Assembly: GCA_045617845.1 (NCBI GenBank)
Contig: JAZLJL010000032.1
Span: forward strand, 1-42,706
Origin: UBA1181 sp045617845
Lineage (GTDB): Bacteria; Bacteroidota; Bacteroidia; Bacteroidales; Paludibacteraceae
Direction of reading: 5' to 3'
DNA: 42,706 nt
Numbering within the stretch: the stretch's first letter is position 1; each line of letters opens with the position of its first letter. The notes beneath the pieces are model-generated. The model was not told the DNA's origin. It worked only from the letters and a program-made list of their open reading frames with translations, and ran no database searches. This document shows positions 15,381 through 22,992 of the stretch, piece by piece. The position numbers and the translations under genes are program-made.

Positions 15381-16720
15381 AAAAGATCATTGATATTTTT
15401 AAACATATTTTAAGGATCAAGGATTTGAGGCATCGAATCCTTGTTACCTTTTTATTTGTTTTAGTCTATCGTTTCGGTTCTTTCGTCGTTTTGCCTGGCA
15501 TCGATACAAGTGCGTTGTCTAGCTTGAAGGAGCAGACGGCTGAGGGTCTGATGGGATTGTTGGATATGTTCTCCGGTGGTGCATTCTCTAACGCTTCCAT
15601 CTTTGCGCTCGGTATTATGCCTTATATCTCAGCATCTATCGTTGTCCAATTGTTGACTATCGCTGTGCCTTCATTCCAAAAGATGCAAAAGGACGGTGAG
15701 AGCGGAAGGAAAAGAATGCAGCAGATTACTCGTTATCTGACTGTCGCAATCCTTTTGCTCCAGGGACCTTCTTATTTGATGAACTTGTCTTATCAACTTC
15801 GTGAGGTGGGCTCCGCTTTGCCTGCAGGTTGGTGGTTTAAGGCTTCTTCCACAATCATACTTTGCGCAGGCAGTATGTTCGTTATGTGGTTAGGTGAACG
15901 CATCACTGATAAGGGTATTGGTAATGGTATTTCCTTTATCATCCTTGTCGGTATCATCGCTCGTTTCCCTCATGCTATCGTTGGCGAATTCGCTTACTGC
16001 TTAAATGAAAGTGGTGGTCTCATCAAGTTGATTCTCGAGATTTTAGGTCTTTTCGCTGTTTCTTGTGCCGCTATCCTCTTGGTTTCAGGTGTGAGAAAGG
16101 TACAAATTCAATATGCGAAGCAAATGACCACTAATTCTTCTTTGTATGGCGCTCGCCAATACATCCCTTTGAAGGTCAACGCGGCTAATGTGATGCCTAT
16201 CATCTTCGCTCAGGCGATCATGTTCATTCCTTTGGCTGTTACTCCTTGGGTAGGAAATGGTGATGGTAGTGGATCTTTCTTCGCTATGTGGCGTGATAAT
16301 AATAGTTTTGTGTATAATGCGATTTTCGCTTTCTTGATCATCGTCTTTACTTATTTCTATGTCGCTATTATTATCAATCCGACTCAAATGGCTGAGGACT
16401 TGCAACGCAATGGCGGTTTCATCGCGAATGTAAAGCAAGGTAAGGATACTGCGGAGTATATCGATTTGATTATGTCGCGTATCACTTTGCCAGGCGCTAT
16501 CTTCTTGGCTATTTTGGCTATATTGCCTGCTATCGCACGTCTCTTTGGCGTGACTATGCAGTTCGCTCAGTTCTTCGGTGGTACTTCATTGCTTATCGTT
16601 GTTGGTGTCGTACTTGACACCGTACAACAGGTGAACAGCCATTTGAAGATGAACAATTACGACGGTATTTTGGAAAATAATACTCCAGTCAGAGGTCACG
16701 CGGGAATTTCCGTTTATTAA
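15377..16720 (+). CDS. secY: Preprotein translocase subunit SecY
   Basis: SecY is the channel of the Sec machinery in the inner membrane. The 447-residue protein has about ten hydrophobic helices. Family landmarks are GLLDMFSGGAFSNASIFALGIMPYISASI in helix 2 and its plug region, GERITDKGIGNGIS before helix 5, and NPTQMAEDLQRNGGFI in the large C-terminal cytoplasmic loop that receives SecA or the ribosome. The ATG overlaps the rplO stop. Unlike many bacteria, adk is not between secY and map. Confidence 0.98.
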   Translation: MKKIIDIFKHILRIKDLRHRILVTFLFVLVYRFGSFVVLPGIDTSALSSLKEQTAEGLMGLLDMFSGGAFSNASIFALGIMPYISASIVVQLLTIAVPSFQKMQKDGESGRKRMQQITRYLTVAILLLQGPSYLMNLSYQLREVGSALPAGWWFKASSTIILCAGSMFVMWLGERITDKGIGNGISFIILVGIIARFPHAIVGEFAYCLNESGGLIKLILEILGLFAVSCAAILLVSGVRKVQIQYAKQMTTNSSLYGARQYIPLKVNAANVMPIIFAQAIMFIPLAVTPWVGNGDGSGSFFAMWRDNNSFVYNAIFAFLIIVFTYFYVAIIINPTQMAEDLQRNGGFIANVKQGKDTAEYIDLIMSRITLPGAIFLAILAILPAIARLFGVTMQFAQFFGGTSLLIVVGVVLDTVQQVNSHLKMNNYDGILENNTPVRGHAGISVY

Positions 16721-16726
16721 TGATCT

Positions 16727-17509
16727 ATGATTTATCTTAAGACGGCTGAGGATATTGAGTTGATGCGTAGAAGCAACAGAATTGTCGCGATGACTTTAGG
16801 TGAAATTGCGAAAGCGGTAAAACCTGGTGTCACTACTCTTCAACTTGATGCTCTGGCCGAGGACTTCATCCGATCCCAGGGTGCTGTTCCTAGCTTCTTA
16901 GGATATGGAGGTTTTCCAAACTCGATTTGTACCTCTGTTAATGACCAAGTCGTACATGCGATCCCTTCTTCTTATGTCCTGAAAGACGGTGATATCGTTT
17001 CAGTGGATTGCGGGGCTGAGATTAATGGGTTCCATGGAGATTCTTGCTACACTTTTTGTGTGGGTGAGGTTTCTCCCGAAACGAAAAACTTGCTTAAGAC
17101 CACCAAAGAGTCTTTGATGGTTGGAATTAGTAAAGCAGTTTCCGGATTCCGTTTAGGCGATTTGAGTTCTTCGATTCAATCGTATTGTGAAGATCGAGGT
17201 TATTCAGTTGTCCGAGAATTAATGGGACATGGGATTGGTCGTATGATGCACGAGGAGCCATTGGTTCCTAATTATGGTCATTCAAGAAGAGGACTTCTGT
17301 TCCGGAAGGGTATCGTAATCGCAATCGAGCCTATAATTAACATGGGTAAGAAGAGCGTTTACTTGGAGAAAGATGGATGGACAGTACGCACTGCCGATGG
17401 TTTGCCCTCTGCTCATTTCGAGCATACGGTTGCGATTGGTCCTGATGGTCCCGACATTCTTTCTTCTTTTGAATATGTCGAACAAGTATTAGGTACTAAC
17501 GCGTTATAA
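16727..17509 (+). CDS. map: Type I methionine aminopeptidase
   Basis: Removes the initiator methionine from nascent proteins. The 260-residue product has the five metal ligands of the family: two Asp in VDCGAEINGFHGDSC, His in MGHGIGRMMHE, Glu in IAIEPIINMG, and Glu in HFEHTVAIG. There is no N-terminal zinc-finger extension, so it is the short type Ia form. It lies 6 nt after secY and 6 nt before infA, so it is in the same transcript as the ribosomal proteins whose N-termini it processes. Confidence 0.96.
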   Translation: MIYLKTAEDIELMRRSNRIVAMTLGEIAKAVKPGVTTLQLDALAEDFIRSQGAVPSFLGYGGFPNSICTSVNDQVVHAIPSSYVLKDGDIVSVDCGAEINGFHGDSCYTFCVGEVSPETKNLLKTTKESLMVGISKAVSGFRLGDLSSSIQSYCEDRGYSVVRELMGHGIGRMMHEEPLVPNYGHSRRGLLFRKGIVIAIEPIINMGKKSVYLEKDGWTVRTADGLPSAHFEHTVAIGPDGPDILSSFEYVEQVLGTNAL

Positions 17510-17515
17510 AGTTAG

Positions 17516-17734
17516 ATGGCAAAACAGGCTGCAATAGAACAAGATGGAACAATCGTGGAAGCGTTGTCTAACGCGATGTTCCGCGTCGAATTGGAGAACG
17601 GTCATGAAATCACTGCCCACATCTCCGGGAAAATGAGAATGCATTATATTAAGATACTTCCTGGTGATAAGGTTAGAGTCGAGATGTCTCCGTATGATTT
17701 GTCCAAAGGACGAATTGCTTTTAGATACAAATAG
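17516..17734 (+). CDS. infA: Translation initiation factor IF-1
   Basis: IF-1 occupies the 30S A site during initiation. The 72-residue OB-fold product starts MAKQAAIEQDGTIVEALSNAMF and contains GHEITAHISGKMRMHYIKILPGDKV and SPYDLSKGRIAFRYK, the classic IF-1 sequence. Length is exactly the usual 72. It sits between map and rpmJ, as in many bacteria. Confidence 0.97.
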   Translation: MAKQAAIEQDGTIVEALSNAMFRVELENGHEITAHISGKMRMHYIKILPGDKVRVEMSPYDLSKGRIAFRYK

Positions 17735-17750
17735 AATAATTTATTGAGAT

Positions 17751-17867
17751 ATGAAAGTTAGAGCTTCTTTAAAAAAACGTACTCCTGAATGCAAAATTGT
17801 TAGGAGAAATGGACGTTTGTATGTTATTAACAAAAAAAATCCTAAGTATAAACAACGTCAAGGATAA
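17751..17867 (+). CDS. rpmJ: 50S ribosomal protein L36, zinc-free form
   Basis: A 38-residue gene read directly from the sequence: ATG at 17751, TAA at 17865-17867. The product begins MKVRASLKKRTPECKIVRRNG and ends KYKQRQG. The zinc form of L36 uses three Cys and one His; here only Cys14 is kept, and the other positions are Thr11, Asn27 and Tyr33 or nearby. It therefore cannot bind zinc in the usual way. It lies between infA and rpsM, its standard place. Confidence 0.95.
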   Translation: MKVRASLKKRTPECKIVRRNGRLYVINKKNPKYKQRQG

Positions 17868-17875
17868 TTTTTTTA

Positions 17876-17883
17876 TACTTTTG
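17876..17883 (+). promoter_or_regulatory. Candidate internal promoter before rpsM
   Basis: TACTTTTG fits the TAnnTTTG -7 box and lies 15 nt before the rpsM ATG, in the 31-nt rpmJ-rpsM gap. No good TTTG is found at -33, and start of transcription would fall only a few bases before the ATG, so this is uncertain. Confidence 0.35.
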
Positions 17884-17898
17884 CAAAAAAATTAGTTT

Positions 17899-18279
17899 AT
17901 GGCTATAAGAATTGTCGGTGTAGATTTGCCACAGAATAAAAGGGGCGAAATCGGTTTGACTTATATTTTTGGTATAGGTCGTAGTAGTGCGAACAAAATC
18001 TTAGCACAAGCTGGTGTTGACAAGAACATCAAAGTTAAGGATTGGAATGATGATCAAGCTGCCAAAATTCGTGAGATTATTGGCGCTAACTTCAAGGTTG
18101 AGGGTGATCTTCGTTCAGAGGTACAATTGAACATCAAACGTTTGATGGATATCGGTTGTTACCGTGGTATCCGTCATCGTCTTGGTTTGCCATTGCGTGG
18201 ACAAAGTACTAAGAACAACGCGCGTACTCGTAAGGGTAAGAAGAAAACAGTTGCAAACAAGAAAAAAGCGACTAAGTAA
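17899..18279 (+). CDS. rpsM: 30S ribosomal protein S13
   Basis: S13 forms intersubunit bridges with L5 and contacts P-site tRNA. The 126-residue product begins MAIRIVGVDLPQNKRGEIGLTYI and has GIGRSSANKIL (helix-hairpin-helix-like), RSEVQLNIKRLMDIGCYRGIRHR and the basic tail RGQSTKNNARTRKGKKKTV. It opens the alpha block and may have its own promoter just upstream. Confidence 0.98.
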   Translation: MAIRIVGVDLPQNKRGEIGLTYIFGIGRSSANKILAQAGVDKNIKVKDWNDDQAAKIREIIGANFKVEGDLRSEVQLNIKRLMDIGCYRGIRHRLGLPLRGQSTKNNARTRKGKKKTVANKKKATK

Positions 18280-18311
18280 TAGTTAGCTAACGCTATTTAA
18301 TTATAAAAGAT

Positions 18312-18701
18312 ATGGCAAAAAAAGCAGTAGCAACCAAAAAAAGAGTAGTAAAAGTTGACGCTAACGGACAATTGCATGTCCACTCATCTTTCAACAACAT
18401 CATCGTGTCTTTGACAAACGCTGAGGGTCAGATCATCTCTTGGTCTTCAGCAGGTAAGATGGGATTCAGAGGTTCTAAGAAGAACACTCCTTACGCTGCA
18501 CAAATGGCAGCACAGGATTGCGCTAAGATCGCTTATGACCTCGGCTTGAGAAAGGTGAAGGCTTATGTTAAGGGTCCAGGTAATGGCCGTGAATCTGCTA
18601 TCAGAACCGTACATGGCGCTGGTATCGAGGTTACGGAGATTATCGACGTAACACCACTACCACATAACGGTTGTCGACCACCTAAAAAACGTAGAGTTTA
18701 A
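18312..18701 (+). CDS. rpsK: 30S ribosomal protein S11
   Basis: S11 is on the 30S platform near the E-site codon. The 129-residue product contains NGQLHVHSSFNNIIVSLTN, WSSAGKMGFRGSKKNTPYAAQMAA, VKGPGNGRESAIR and the invariant C-terminal PLPHNGCRPPKKRRV. The Asn-Gly in the tail is the site known to form isoaspartate in E. coli. It is followed by an unusually long 109-nt gap before rpsD. Confidence 0.98.
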   Translation: MAKKAVATKKRVVKVDANGQLHVHSSFNNIIVSLTNAEGQIISWSSAGKMGFRGSKKNTPYAAQMAAQDCAKIAYDLGLRKVKAYVKGPGNGRESAIRTVHGAGIEVTEIIDVTPLPHNGCRPPKKRRV

Positions 18702-18810
18702 TAATTCAGTATTATAACAACTTTCGAATCTCGCATTGTGATAATTGCATTTAATCCTCTCTGCAATTGCGGCTGCACGGTTCAAGGTTTGGAAATAAAC
18801 AGTAATTAAA
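18702..18810 (+). promoter_or_regulatory. Structured rpsK-rpsD gap, possible S4 leader
   Basis: This 109-nt gap is the largest in the ribosomal region. It contains a perfect 7-bp stem AATTGCA / TGCAATT (18743-18749 with 18762-18768) and further GCA/TGC pairing outside it. S4 autoregulates through structured mRNA leaders in several bacteria, at different sites. Location in front of rpsD makes an analogous role here plausible; I cannot match it to a known S4 leader. Confidence 0.35.
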
Positions 18811-19416
18811 ATGGCTAGATACACAGGTCCAAAAACTAAGATTGCGCGTCGTTTTGGTGAACCAATTTTCGGTCCAGATAAGATTTTGGCTAAGAGAAAC
18901 TTCCCACCGGGACAACATGGCGTAAACAGAAGAAAGAAGTCATCTGAGTATGGTATTCAGTTGGCTGAAAAGCAAAAGGCAAAATATACATACGGTCTTC
19001 TCGAAAGACAATTCCGTAACGTTTTCGAAGCTGCTACCCGTTCTAAAGGTATCACCGGTGAGGTTCTTTTGCAGCTCCTTGAGACTAGACTTGACAATAT
19101 CGTTTATCGTTTAGGAATCGCTCCTACTCGTGCGGCAGCGCGTCAGCTTGTTTCCCACAAGCATATCGTTGTCGATGGCGAAGTTGTTAACATCCCTTCT
19201 TTCTCTGTTAAGCCAGGCCAAATCGTTGGCGTGCGCGAAAAGTCTAAGTCTTTGGAGGCGATCGTTAATTCTTTGTCTGGTTTTAACCATAGCAAGTACC
19301 CTTGGATTGAATGGGACGCTTCAGCTTCTGCTGGTAAGTTCCTTCATTTGCCAGAACGTGCTGATATCCCTGAGAATATCAAAGAACAATTGATCGTCGA
19401 ACTTTACTCTAAATAA
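18811..19416 (+). CDS. rpsD: 30S ribosomal protein S4, zinc-free form
   Basis: S4 initiates 30S assembly and in some bacteria represses its own operon. The 201-residue product begins MARYTGPKTKIARRFGEPIFG and contains the S4 RNA-binding domain at LETRLDNIVYRLGIAPTRAAARQLVSHKHI (about 92-121). No Cys is present in the N-terminal 60 residues, so it is the zinc-free form. It lies after a long structured gap and 10 nt before rpoA. Confidence 0.98.
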   Translation: MARYTGPKTKIARRFGEPIFGPDKILAKRNFPPGQHGVNRRKKSSEYGIQLAEKQKAKYTYGLLERQFRNVFEAATRSKGITGEVLLQLLETRLDNIVYRLGIAPTRAAARQLVSHKHIVVDGEVVNIPSFSVKPGQIVGVREKSKSLEAIVNSLSGFNHSKYPWIEWDASASAGKFLHLPERADIPENIKEQLIVELYSK

Positions 19417-19426
19417 TAATTGATTC

Positions 19427-20419
19427 ATGGCTATATTAGCGTTTCAAAAACCTGACAAGGTTATTATGTTGGAGGCGGATAACTTCCATGGGAAGTTCGA
19501 ATTTCGTCCTCTTGAGCCTGGTTATGGTATTACCATCGGTAATGCCCTTAGACGCATTCTCCTTTCTTCGTTGGAGGGCTTCGCTATTACTTCAATCAAG
19601 ATAGATGGTGTTGACCATGAATTCTCTGTGATTCCAGGCGTGATAGAAGATGTTACCAATGTCATCCTTAATCTCAAACAAGTTCGTTTTAAACAGAAGG
19701 TTAGCGAGATTGAGAATGAGAAGGTTTCTATTTCTGTTTCTGGAACTGAGATTTTCAAAGCTGGCGATATAGCTAAGAGTTTGACTGGTTTTGATGTTCT
19801 TAATAAGGATTTTGTCATTTGTCGTTTGGATCCTTCCGCTTCTTTCAATATCGAACTTACGATTGGTAAAGGTCGCGGATATGTCCCAGCCGACGAGAAT
19901 AAAATCCCTGGTTCTGAAATCGGAGTAATTGCGATTGATTCTATCTATACTCCTATCCGTAATGTCAAGTATTCTGTCGAGAATTATCGTGTTGAGCAAA
20001 AAACCGACTTCGAGAAATTACTTATCGAAATCGATACCGACGGCTCTATCCATCCTAAGGATGCTTTGAAAGAGGCCGCTAAGATTTTGATTCAACACTT
20101 CCTTTTGTTCTCTGACGAGAAGATTTCCCTTGATACCGCGGATGAAGGTTCTAATGATGATTTTGATGAGGAAGTTCTTCATATGCGTCAGTTGCTCAAG
20201 TCTAAATTGGTCGACATGGATCTTTCTGTCCGTGCTCTCAATTGCTTGAAGGCTGCAGATGTGGAAACTCTTGGCGAATTGGTTGTATTTAACAAGAACG
20301 ACTTATTAAAGTTCAGGAATTTTGGTAAGAAGTCCTTGACTGAGCTCGACCAGTTGTTGGATACTTTGAACCTTTCGTTCGGTATGGATATTTCTAAGTA
20401 TAAATTAGATAAAGAATAA
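19427..20419 (+). CDS. rpoA: RNA polymerase alpha subunit
   Basis: Alpha dimerises to start RNA polymerase assembly and contacts promoter DNA and activators. The 330-residue product has the N-terminal domain with PLEPGYGITIGNALRRILLSSLEG (about 27-50) and the C-terminal domain with two helix-hairpin-helix elements (MDLSVRALNCLKAADVETLGELV and LLKFRNFGKKSLTELDQLL, about 264-312). Between them is an acidic linker. Length is normal. It is in the standard position between rpsD and rplQ. Confidence 0.98.
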   Translation: MAILAFQKPDKVIMLEADNFHGKFEFRPLEPGYGITIGNALRRILLSSLEGFAITSIKIDGVDHEFSVIPGVIEDVTNVILNLKQVRFKQKVSEIENEKVSISVSGTEIFKAGDIAKSLTGFDVLNKDFVICRLDPSASFNIELTIGKGRGYVPADENKIPGSEIGVIAIDSIYTPIRNVKYSVENYRVEQKTDFEKLLIEIDTDGSIHPKDALKEAAKILIQHFLLFSDEKISLDTADEGSNDDFDEEVLHMRQLLKSKLVDMDLSVRALNCLKAADVETLGELVVFNKNDLLKFRNFGKKSLTELDQLLDTLNLSFGMDISKYKLDKE

Positions 20420-20424
20420 TTAAA

Positions 20425-20925
20425 ATGAGACATAATAAGAAATTCAACAATCTTGGTAGGAAAAAGGGGCACAGGGAGTCTATGTTGGCTAACTTGGCTG
20501 TTTCCTTAATCGAACACAAGAGAATTAATACAACTACTGCTAAGGCTAAAGAGTTGAGGAAATTCATCGAACCATTGTTGACTAAGACGAAGGTTAAAGA
20601 TGAAACTCAAAAAATGAACAACATGAGGACTGTTTTCAGCTATCTTCAAAATAAAGAGGCTGTCACTGAGTTGTTCGGTACAATCGCAGAGAAGGTCGCT
20701 GGTCGTCCTGGTGGTTACACTCGTATCATCAAGACTGGTTTCCGCTTGAATGACGCTGCTGAGATGTGCTTTATCGAGTTGGTTGACTTCGATGAGAAGA
20801 TGTTCAAGGAGGGTGCTGCTAAGAAGGTTACTAAGACTCGTCGTTCTTCTAAGAAGAAGGCTCAACCTTCTGTCGCTCCAGCTTCTGATGCTCCTGCTAT
20901 CGAAGCTCCAGCAAACGCTGAATAA
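20425..20925 (+). CDS. rplQ: 50S ribosomal protein L17
   Basis: L17 lies at the base of the 50S subunit close to the tunnel exit. The 166-residue product begins MRHNKKFNNLGRKKGHRESMLANLAVSLIEHKRI, the family core, and has GRPGGYTRIIKTGFRLNDAAEMCFIELVD. After about residue 130 it carries a basic, then Ala/Pro-rich tail that E. coli L17 lacks. It is the last gene before a strong terminator and so ends the long ribosomal transcript. Confidence 0.97.
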   Translation: MRHNKKFNNLGRKKGHRESMLANLAVSLIEHKRINTTTAKAKELRKFIEPLLTKTKVKDETQKMNNMRTVFSYLQNKEAVTELFGTIAEKVAGRPGGYTRIIKTGFRLNDAAEMCFIELVDFDEKMFKEGAAKKVTKTRRSSKKKAQPSVAPASDAPAIEAPANAE

Positions 20926-20946
20926 TTTTTATTTTCAGTATATCTA

Positions 20947-20978
20947 AAAGCCGTGTAGTTTACTATGCGGCTTTTTTT
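20947..20978 (+). terminator. Terminator of the ribosomal protein operon
   Basis: AAAAGCCG pairs with CGGCTTTT around a loop region that itself has TAGT/ACTA complementarity, followed by a run of T to 20978. It is 21 nt after the rplQ stop. Partial read-through would feed pyrH, for which I see no separate promoter. Confidence 0.85.
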
Positions 20979-21003
20979 GTTCCATCAAATTTTTTTTACT
21001 CTT

Positions 21004-21714
21004 ATGGCAAAGTTTAAAAGGATTTTATTGAAACTTAGCGGTGAATCGCTAATGGGCGAGAAAGGTTATGGTATTGACGAGAATAGACTAGGTGAGTATG
21101 CTGACCAAATTAAGGAAATCGCCGCTATGGGTGTTCAAATTGGTATCGTTATCGGTGGCGGTAATATTTTCCGTGGGTTGTCTGGCTCTAAAAAAGGGTT
21201 CGACCGCGTAAAAGGTGACCAAATGGGTATGCTTGCGACTACTATCAATGCGCTTGCCCTTTGTTCCGCGCTTTGTGCTTCTGGCGTGAAATGTAAGGTT
21301 CTCACCGCTATCCGTATGGAGCCTATTGGTGAGTTCTATACTAAGGATAAGGCTGTCGAGTTGTTGAATGCTGGTTATGTGACTATCTTCGCCGCTGGTA
21401 CCGGATGTCCTTATTTCACCACTGATACAGGTTCTTCCCTTCGTGGTATCGAAATTGAGGCTGACGCCATGTTTAAAGGTACCCGTGTCGATGGTATCTA
21501 TACTGCTGACCCTGAGAAGGACCCTAAGGCGACCAAGTTTGATGATATTTCCTATGACGAGATTCTTGTCCGTAACTTGAAAGTGATGGATCTTTCCGCC
21601 ACTGTCATGTGCCGCGATAATAATCTTCCTATCGTTGTCTTTAACATGGATAAGGTCGGTAACCTTAAGAAGGTGGTCTCTGGTGAGAATATCGGTACTT
21701 ATGTTCATCCTTGA
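21004..21714 (+). CDS. pyrH: UMP kinase
   Basis: Phosphorylates UMP to UDP in pyrimidine nucleotide synthesis. The start at ATG 21004 gives 236 residues, the usual length, beginning MAKFKRILLKLSGESLMG with the phosphate-binding start of the amino-acid-kinase fold. The in-frame ATG at 20965 lies inside the terminator and is rejected. Other landmarks are GIVIGGGNIFRG, GCPYFTTDTGSSLRGIEIEADAMFKGTRVDGIYTADP and VVFNMDKVGNL, in shorter pieces. frr, which often neighbours pyrH, is absent. Confidence 0.96.
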   Translation: MAKFKRILLKLSGESLMGEKGYGIDENRLGEYADQIKEIAAMGVQIGIVIGGGNIFRGLSGSKKGFDRVKGDQMGMLATTINALALCSALCASGVKCKVLTAIRMEPIGEFYTKDKAVELLNAGYVTIFAAGTGCPYFTTDTGSSLRGIEIEADAMFKGTRVDGIYTADPEKDPKATKFDDISYDEILVRNLKVMDLSATVMCRDNNLPIVVFNMDKVGNLKKVVSGENIGTYVHP

Positions 21715-21736
21715 TTCCTTTCCATTTTGACTTATA

Positions 21737-21765
21737 GGCGGAGTGTTTCCCACTTCGCCTTTTTT
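21737..21765 (+). terminator. Terminator after pyrH
   Basis: A 9-bp stem GGCGGAGTG / CACTTCGCC (one G-T pair) with a 5-nt loop at 21737-21759 is followed by six T. It starts 22 nt after the pyrH stop. Confidence 0.9.
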
Positions 21766-21791
21766 GTTTCCTCCCTTAAATTCATGCTTGA

Positions 21792-21826
21792 TTTGTTCGC
21801 TTTTTTCGTCTGGATTATTATCTTTG
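21792..21826 (+). promoter_or_regulatory. Promoter of the transglutaminase-like gene
   Basis: TATCTTTG at 21819-21826 is a perfect TAnnTTTG box. TTTG at 21792-21795 is the best -33 candidate, although the 23-nt spacer is slightly long. The ATG follows at 21852. Confidence 0.6.
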
Positions 21827-21851
21827 GTAATGGATTATTTTTCTGTTGTAT

Positions 21852-22886
21852 ATGAATAAAAGAATTTCCTTATTGTCTTTTTTTTCCCTTCTGTTTTTTG
21901 CAGTCAGTGGTGGCGAAAAGTTGGATTTCGTTGAGGTCCCAGACAATTATACGAAAAGCATTAAGACTTTTTCTTCCTATATCGACCAGCATTGTTCTGA
22001 CACTCGTCAGAAGCTTTGGACCTTACAGGCATGGTTGTCTGAAAATGTGGTATATGATTTTTCTGTGTCCAATATACAGACTCAATATGACGCTTACGAT
22101 TTGTCGTTATGGACTTTGAAAAACAAAAAGGGCGTTTGCGCTAATTTCGCGAATTTGTTTTCCTCTGTTTCTAATGAAATGGGTATACCTATGTTTGTCG
22201 TCGAAGGTTATGTGAATGTGGATGAGACTGAGAAATTCAAGCGATTACCTTCGCTTAGCCATGCTTGGTGTGCTTGCGTCATTGATAGTGTACCTTATCT
22301 TTTTGACCCTACGTGGTGTAGTGGGGCGTATGTTGACTCGAATCATTACGAGAAGAATTTGAATGAGAGATTTTTTATGGTGTCTCCTGATAGCTTGATA
22401 AACAGCCACGTGCCTTATGATCCTTTGTTCCGTTTCCAGACAGGGGATGTTAATTGGTTGGATTCTTTGTCCGCATATTTCCGTTTGGATTCCATTTCGC
22501 GAATGGAGGCTGCTTATGATAGGATTGTTCGCTATGGCGACAAAAATAAGTATGCGGTCGAATACGCGTCCAAACTAAAACACAATATAGATGTTGTAAT
22601 GCTTGAGTCATTGTGGAGTAGATGTGAACGTCTCGTCTATCAAATTAGTGATTTGCATAATAGCCTTGTGGACTTAACCTTTGTTAGTCCTGGCGTTGAA
22701 CGTTCGTTGCAGAATAAAATCAATATGTTTAGGAATGAATTGGATGATGCTTTGGAACAACTCAAAGGTGTCGATTCCGCAGACAAGGATAATTCAAAAA
22801 TCGCAAGGGAGACTCGCTCTTATATTCTGTCTCTAATTAAGAGAACGGAAAAATGTGACGCTATGCTGAAAAAGAAAAAGCGTTGA
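21852..22886 (+). CDS. Secreted transglutaminase-like (papain-fold) domain protein
   Basis: A 344-residue protein with an N-terminal signal sequence (about residues 1-20, ending near AVSGG) and a transglutaminase-core domain. The catalytic triad is visible: Cys96 in KKGVCANFANLF, His137 in LSHAWCACV and Asp152 in LFDPTWCSG. The C-terminal ~130 residues are helical with no motif I recognise. The TTG at 21846 would only add MY; I prefer the ATG at 21852. Such bacterial proteins are usually cysteine peptidases or have unknown substrates; cross-linking activity should not be assumed. It is a single gene with its own promoter. Probably periplasmic or surface; function unknown. Confidence 0.8.
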   Translation: MNKRISLLSFFSLLFFAVSGGEKLDFVEVPDNYTKSIKTFSSYIDQHCSDTRQKLWTLQAWLSENVVYDFSVSNIQTQYDAYDLSLWTLKNKKGVCANFANLFSSVSNEMGIPMFVVEGYVNVDETEKFKRLPSLSHAWCACVIDSVPYLFDPTWCSGAYVDSNHYEKNLNERFFMVSPDSLINSHVPYDPLFRFQTGDVNWLDSLSAYFRLDSISRMEAAYDRIVRYGDKNKYAVEYASKLKHNIDVVMLESLWSRCERLVYQISDLHNSLVDLTFVSPGVERSLQNKINMFRNELDDALEQLKGVDSADKDNSKIARETRSYILSLIKRTEKCDAMLKKKKR

Positions 22887-22947
22887 TCGGAACTTTTATG
22901 ACATGGTTGAAATTCTATAATTTATACGCTTTTCAGTTGAATTTTGA

Positions 22948-22976
22948 TTGTTTTTTTACGAAATTTATTATCTTTG
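22948..22976 (+). promoter_or_regulatory. Promoter of the EamA transporter gene
   Basis: TATCTTTG at 22969-22976 with TTG at 22948-22950 (18-nt spacer) or TTTTG ending at 22946. The transcription start would be about 10 nt before the ATG at 22993. The box also lies inside the longer in-frame extension, which argues against the upstream TTG start. Confidence 0.65.
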
Positions 22977-22992
22977 TAGAAAATGGTTGATT

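Noticed and set aside
2960..20925. tRNA or other RNA genes inside the ribosomal block
   Set aside because: I found no cloverleaf-like or other RNA gene signal in the gaps, which are too short apart from the two noted.
20965..21003. Upstream ATG for pyrH
   Set aside because: It lies inside the stem of the rplQ terminator and adds 13 unrelated hydrophobic residues.
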